Below are positions 17,405-21,549 of a DNA stretch of 21,549 nt, piece after piece (positions within the stretch are counted from its first letter, which is position 1; each line of letters starts with the position of its first letter). The stretch is from the NCBI GenBank assembly GCA_030740295.1, contig JASLXP010001012.1:1-21549 (forward strand), read 5' to 3'. The position numbers were made by a program, and so were the translations under genes. The notes beneath the pieces were generated by a model that had not been told where the DNA came from, did not search any database, and was given only the letters and a program-made list of their open reading frames with translations. The DNA is from Planctomycetota bacterium. GTDB lineage: Bacteria > Planctomycetota > PUPC01 > JACPCR01.

Positions 17405-19195
17405 ATGGCCACTGAACCCACCAGTGAGCAGAAGGCCTCGCCTAATGGGGACGTTTATGAGCACCGGGCAAAAAAGGCCGGCAGCGATGCCGCGAACGGT
17501 GAACTGGAAGGCTCTGTAAAAGGCGCGGATATTGTTGTCACCACCATGGAGCATCTCGATGTCGAGCACATCTTCGGATACTCCGGAGGGGCGATACTCG
17601 AGGTCTATGATGAGCTGTTCAAGGAACACAGATCAAAGATCCAGCTCCTCAAGCCCGCACACGAGCAGCACGCGGGCCACGCAGCACAGGCCTACTCGCG
17701 GGTGACTGGCAAACCCGGGGTAGTTCTGGTCACCTCAGGCCCGGGCGTCACCAATATCATCACTGCGGCCGCGGATGCGAAACTGGACTCGGGGGGCATC
17801 GTCATTCTCTCGGGGCAGGTGCCGACTTTTTTTCTGGGGACGGATGCCTTCCAGGAAACGGACGCTGTCGGTACCTCGTTCCCGCACGTGAAGCACAGCT
17901 ACCAGGTGATGGAGCCCGAAGACCTTACGCCGGCGATCAAGGAGGCTTTCCATCTGGCAGGAACCGGCCGCAAAGGCCCGGTGCTGGTCGACCTGCCCAA
18001 GGACGTTCAGCAGGCGAAGATCATTCCCGACTACGACACAGAAACAGATCTGCCACAATACGATAAGAGCCCAAGGCCGGCTGTTGCAGGTTTGGAGGAA
18101 GCAGCCGACGCAATCAACGCAGCCAAGCGCCCACTTTTCTACGTAGGTGGAGGCGTTACCGAGTCCGATGCCTCTGAGGACCTGCGGGCCCTGGCTGAGA
18201 AAGCCCAGATACCAGTAACCACGACCATCCTCGGGTTGGGCACGTTTCCACACCCGCACTCGCTCTCTACTCACTTCCTGGGAATGCACGGCTCGTACGG
18301 CGGCAACTACGCCGCCTACCGGTGCGACCTTCTCATCGCTGTCGGCACGCGTTTCGATGATCGGGTGACCGGCAAGAAAGATGAATTCGCCAAGGGCGCC
18401 AAGATTATCCATATCGATATCGACCCAGCCGAAATCCATAAGAATAAAAAGGCGGATATCCCGATTATCTCCGACGCCAAAACCACGCTTGCCGAGTTAC
18501 TACCACTGGTCAAGGAAAAGGAACATCCCGAATGGCTGAAAGAGCTTCACGAGATAAAGGAGCAGTATCCAACCACGTTCAAGGATTCCGACGACGTGAT
18601 CATGCCGCAACACGCCATTGAGCTTCTCCATCAGATCACTGAAGGCCAGGCCATCATTACGACCGGGGTGGGGCAGCACCAGATGTGGTCTGCTCAGTAT
18701 TACCACCTGGAGCGTCCTCGTCGCTACGTCACATCAGGCGGGCTCGGCACGATGGGATTTGGCGCGCCAGCGGCAATTGGGGCACAGGTAGGTATGCCTG
18801 ACGACCTGGTCGTGGATATAGACGGTGATCGCAGCTTCAACATGACCCTTGGCGCGATGGAAATGGCCACCGTGTATGACCTGCCCGTGAAATTCTTCAT
18901 TCTCAATAACGAGGCCGATGGCATGGTGGTACAGTGGCAAGATAAGTTCTACAACGGTCTTTATGCGGCATCCAAGTCCCGCTCGCCCGATTTTGTGAAG
19001 ATCGCCGAGGGCTATGGGGTCAAAGGCAGGAAAGTAACCCAGAAAGAGGACCTTGCGGTCGCGATCGAAGAGATGGTGGCTTACAAACATGCCTACCTGC
19101 TGGATATCCATGTACCGGCGACCGATGTCTATCCGATGATCCCATCGAACAAGACCTTTAACGACATCATCGTCGATCCGAACGTTTTTAGTTGA
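17405..19195 (+). CDS. ilvB: Acetolactate synthase, catalytic (large) subunit, fungal-type
   Basis: This thiamine diphosphate enzyme condenses pyruvate with pyruvate or 2-oxobutyrate, the first common step of valine, leucine and isoleucine synthesis. The ATG at 17405 gives 596 residues and has an AGGAAG site just before it; an earlier TTG at 17240 would add 55 residues that run through the terminator and is rejected. Seen in order: catalytic Glu87 in AHEQHAGHAA, GQVP and GTDAFQETDAVG, the ALS signature RFDDRVTG at 316-323, the metal/ThDP segment GDRSFNMT (474-481) to NN (501-502), and GMVVQWQ (506-512). GDxSFNMT and FGYSGGAI are closer to yeast Ilv2 than to most bacterial enzymes. Arg476 in place of Gly or Ala in GDxS is unusual. 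No small regulatory subunit or ilvC follows. Confidence 0.92.
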   Translation: MATEPTSEQKASPNGDVYEHRAKKAGSDAANGELEGSVKGADIVVTTMEHLDVEHIFGYSGGAILEVYDELFKEHRSKIQLLKPAHEQHAGHAAQAYSRVTGKPGVVLVTSGPGVTNIITAAADAKLDSGGIVILSGQVPTFFLGTDAFQETDAVGTSFPHVKHSYQVMEPEDLTPAIKEAFHLAGTGRKGPVLVDLPKDVQQAKIIPDYDTETDLPQYDKSPRPAVAGLEEAADAINAAKRPLFYVGGGVTESDASEDLRALAEKAQIPVTTTILGLGTFPHPHSLSTHFLGMHGSYGGNYAAYRCDLLIAVGTRFDDRVTGKKDEFAKGAKIIHIDIDPAEIHKNKKADIPIISDAKTTLAELLPLVKEKEHPEWLKELHEIKEQYPTTFKDSDDVIMPQHAIELLHQITEGQAIITTGVGQHQMWSAQYYHLERPRRYVTSGGLGTMGFGAPAAIGAQVGMPDDLVVDIDGDRSFNMTLGAMEMATVYDLPVKFFILNNEADGMVVQWQDKFYNGLYAASKSRSPDFVKIAEGYGVKGRKVTQKEDLAVAIEEMVAYKHAYLLDIHVPATDVYPMIPSNKTFNDIIVDPNVFS

Positions 19196-19247
19196 TGGCC
19201 AATTGGCGAGGACAGGCTCATAAGGATTCGGCGCGCGAACAAAGTAG

Positions 19248-19383
19248 TGGAGCTTCCAGCTCAAATTTTACGGTCGATAAGCTCAGGTAGAGGCGGCGCC
19301 TCGCCGCCGGATATTCTACGCCGCAGCTACGTCGCCATGCCGAATGGGACCTGTAAACCGGAAAATTCAAGATGGAAGCTCCA
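19248..19383. repeat. Imperfect 26-bp inverted repeat pair flanking 84 bp (MITE-like candidate)
   Basis: The arm at 19248-19273 and the reverse complement of 19358-19383 agree at 22 of 26 positions, including a perfect 11-bp outer core TGGAGCTTCCA / TGGAAGCTCCA. The 84-bp interior contains the GC-rich hairpin. Outward-placed terminal inverted repeats around a short non-coding core are typical of miniature inverted-repeat elements or REP-like units. I see no transposase and no clear target-site duplication. Without other copies in the genome this stays a candidate. Confidence 0.5.
19292..19308. repeat. GC-rich hairpin inside the inverted repeat
   Basis: GGCGGCG and CGCCGCC form a perfect 7-bp stem around a CCT loop. 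There is no T-run on either side, so it is not a normal intrinsic terminator. It is centred between the 26-bp inverted arms, as in REP/BIME-type or MITE-type units. Confidence 0.65.
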
Positions 19384-19401
19384 GTGGGACCTGAAAATTC
19401 A
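19345..19401. repeat. Direct repeats TGGGACCTG and AAAATTCA, two copies each
   Basis: TGGGACCTG occurs at 19345-19353 and 19385-19393, exactly 40 bp apart. Each copy is followed by AAAATTCA (19362-19369 and 19394-19401), with an 8-bp insertion in the first copy. The first AAAATTCA lies inside the right arm of the 26-bp inverted repeat, so this may be a partial duplication of the element end. Confidence 0.55.
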
Positions 19402-19660
19402 CAGTTTACTTTAAGTCCCGGAACGATCGTTGCTCTTGGCGGGAGCGTTGTTGAGCCCGTGTGATCAGGCTTCACTACGCAGCCCCGACAGAGCTGAGAA
19501 TCTCAGGAATTTGGCTTGCCTGAAATCCTCAAACGACTACTACCCAAAAGGTTAAGTTAACTGTTGGCCATCAGAGCGGGACATTGACCGAAACAGGCTC
19601 GTGACAACGCACGTGACTGTCTGGCCTTTTCCTACCACTCTTGTCGAAAAAGTGCCCCAA

Positions 19661-21549
19661 ATGTCGAGTAATACCCAGGCAAACCAGACGACTTCTCAAG
19701 TTGGTGAAGACACACGCATTGGCAGACTTCCGGAAGCAGGCTTTGGCGTTCCTGAAGATGACGACCTCCGTCTTGATACAGCTATCCTTTTCGATGATGA
19801 CGAGGAAGAGGAGAAATTTCCCGAGACTCAGCCGTCGGCGGTGTCCGCCAACCCGTTCAAACAGTTTGAGGAACCGAAGCCTTCCGAGGCCCCAATCACA
19901 GAGACTGAGGATCCCGCTCCCGACCTGACAAATAACATCCTCCAGCAGGTGATGAAGGAGCAGGAGCTCTTCCGTGAAGGTTCCAAGCTGCGCAAGAATC
20001 CCGTGGTGAACAGTCGAGCGAAATCTTCCGCCACGCCTGCCCCTCGTGAGCTCACCCAGCAGGTAGCCAACGCCCTGCCCCCTCGAGATGCCACCAAAGA
20101 GGAAATCTCTCGTTTCAATGTGAACCTGTTAAAGGAACTCCTTGCCGAAGGCGTTACTCCCGAAAAGCCAGACGAACGGAAAGTGGAACTTTCTGATCTT
20201 GAGGATCCCAGCCTGAGTTCGGAACTGGCCGCCGATCTTGATGGCCTGGAATCTCAAGTGGCTCAGCTTGGTTCGCTGAGTAAAGAAACAGACGAAGACT
20301 TGCCGGAGACCAACGATTCAAGCCGGGCAGAAGATGTCGTTACCATTGAGAGTGTCTTGCCAACCAAGAAGGTCGGTGAGAAGACCTTCGTAAACAAGAT
20401 CAAGCTCGAAGGGGAGAATCTTGTCGATTCACTCAAGGCGCTCGAAGAGGCCGCGAAGCTGGCGGACAACACTGAAACCATCGAAGACGCCAAACCCGTT
20501 CAGATGCCAACCGCTGACAAGATCGAAGATCTGTCCGACGACGAAGAACTGGCCGGCAAAGCTGCCTCTCAGGGAGGAAAATCAAAAGTCTTCCGATTCA
20601 ATCCCGAGCTGGCCGAGCTCGAAGAGCAGATGGTCAAATCGGAAAGCACGCGCAGTTCAATTCACAAGGCCCGTCCCACGCAATCCACCATCATGTTTTC
20701 TGTGGAGCGAAAGGGGTCGTTCTCAAGAGTAGTGAATTACCATTTCAAACGTGCCGGATGGAAACTCGAGATTGGTGAGGGCGCGGACAAGACAATGCAG
20801 CTCGTCTCTCCCGACCGGCTTTCTCTCTTGCTGGCCGATACCACTATCAAGGGTTTCTTTGAGCTCCTGATGGAATTGAAGGTCAACAAAAGCACCAACC
20901 ACATTCCCATCATCGCCATTTCCCCCATGGAAATGGAAATGAATGATCAGCACGATCTGATGGTCCTGCCGGACGAGGAACTCGTTGAACCCTTCGAAAT
21001 GGGCACTTTGCTGAAGCAGTCAGATTGGGAACTCGCCCGCTCTGCGAGAACCGGTGTCTCCTTCGACCAGCGCGTGCACATGATACTGCCAACCCGGTTG
21101 GACAAACTCGACCAGGCGAAAGCCGTCATGGAACGTCTGCTCATTCAGAGCGGCCTGGATAAGAAGAGCCAGATCAGTCTCGCCGCCGGTTTCTACGAAG
21201 CGCTTGGCAACGCGGCCCGCCACGGAAACAAGAATCGTCCCGCCACCTGGGTCGAAATTCTTTACCTGCTCGATGCCGACAAAATCACAATCGCCATTAA
21301 AGACGAGGAGAAGGGTTCGATACCACACCCTTCTGCACCCATCACGGGACCGTGGACAAAGTTCACATCCTCAAGGAGCGTCTCGAACTTGAGAGCATCG
21401 GCGCAATGGGCGTCCCCATGCTGTCTCAAGTGGCCGACCAGGTTCAGTACAATGCCAAGGGGAACATGGTCACCCTGACCAAGTATCTCAATGGCAAACC
21501 TGCTCCAGCCGACGCCAAAGAGAACAAGGCTGCGTTAGAAACAGTAGAG
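19661..21549 (+). pseudogene. RsbW-type HATPase with degenerate receiver domain, frameshifted and 3' truncated
   Basis: The ATG at 19661 is preferred; a GTG at 19601 (used for the numbering here) is possible, and neither has a clear Shine-Dalgarno sequence. Residues about 21-360 are acidic, Pro/Ser/Glu-rich and probably disordered. Residues about 363-485 resemble a receiver domain: Asp413 in LLLADTTIKG fits the phospho-acceptor, but the early acidic pair reads VER and the late Lys is Glu463 in VEPF. From about 489 there is an RsbW/SpoIIAB-like histidine kinase-type ATPase with N-box Glu533, Asn537 and His541-Gly542 (EALGNAARHG). One base is missing at about 21308: IKDE should continue to GEGFD, and the remaining C-terminus (LELESIGAMGVPMLSQVADQ onward) lies in another frame, open to the window end. 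Such proteins act in anti-sigma or partner-switching control. No sigma factor or STAS gene is in view. Confidence 0.7.

Larger units (their letters stand above)
19196..19600. other. 405-bp spacer with a repeat cluster
   Basis: No gene is supported here. The first half (to about 19401) holds an imperfect 26-bp inverted repeat, a GC-rich hairpin and short direct repeats, annotated separately. The second half contains a small palindrome CTGAGAATCTCAG at 19493-19505 and no recognisable gene, promoter or terminator with a T-run. The promoter of the signalling gene at 19661 should lie near the end of this spacer. Confidence 0.5.

Noticed and set aside
1..21549. CRISPR arrays, tRNA or rRNA genes, phage or transposase genes
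   Set aside because: I saw no regularly spaced long repeats, no cloverleaf or rRNA sequence, and no integrase or transposase motifs in any open frame.

Overview
This is a moderately GC-rich bacterial window with a heterotrophic, polysaccharide-oriented gene set. The gene families (DUF4838 protein, DUF6785-like permease, GH2-like enzyme with GATase-like modules, PcRGLX/YetA-like enzyme, fungal-type acetolactate synthase) are ones I associate with environmental PVC bacteria and neighbouring lineages (Planctomycetota, Lentisphaerota, Verrucomicrobiota, Hydrogenedentota, Sumerlaeota). No rRNA or other phylogenetic marker is present, so this placement is an inference.

Layout. 3-2399 (+): 5'-truncated GH2-like glycoside hydrolase. 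2400-2665: spacer with a three-unit 12-bp repeat. 2666-3817 (+): MFS transporter starting at TTG. A co-directional minus-strand run follows from 12926 down to 3822: argG, a secreted DUF4838 protein, a polytopic DUF6785-like permease, a secreted TIM-barrel-like protein of unknown family, and an SPL-family radical SAM protein, with gaps of only 36-83 bp. Divergent from argG is a 1052-residue protein (13138-16296, +) with four recognisable regions and no signal peptide.

16592-17243 (+) is a NarL/LuxR response regulator broken by an in-frame TGA and by one extra G in a G6 run. It is followed by a strong intrinsic terminator that sits in the 5' leader of an acetolactate synthase gene (start 17405), an arrangement that suggests attenuation. 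A 405-bp spacer (19196-19600) carries an imperfect 26-bp inverted repeat, a GC-rich hairpin and short direct repeats, resembling a small mobile or REP-like element. The window ends in a signalling gene (19661 to the end): acidic disordered N-terminus, degenerate receiver-like domain, RsbW-type HATPase, with a one-base frameshift at about 21308.

Working together (inference): the DUF4838, permease and secreted-enzyme genes look like a small glycan-use unit, capturing and cleaving an extracellular substrate and importing the product; the flanking GH2-like, MFS and YetA-like/(alpha/alpha)6 genes fit the same theme. The radical SAM gene at the distal end is the odd member. The two signalling genes are both disrupted while all biosynthetic and catabolic genes are open, which means either decay of signalling genes or local sequence errors. 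I see no CRISPR array, tRNA, rRNA, prophage or transposase gene.
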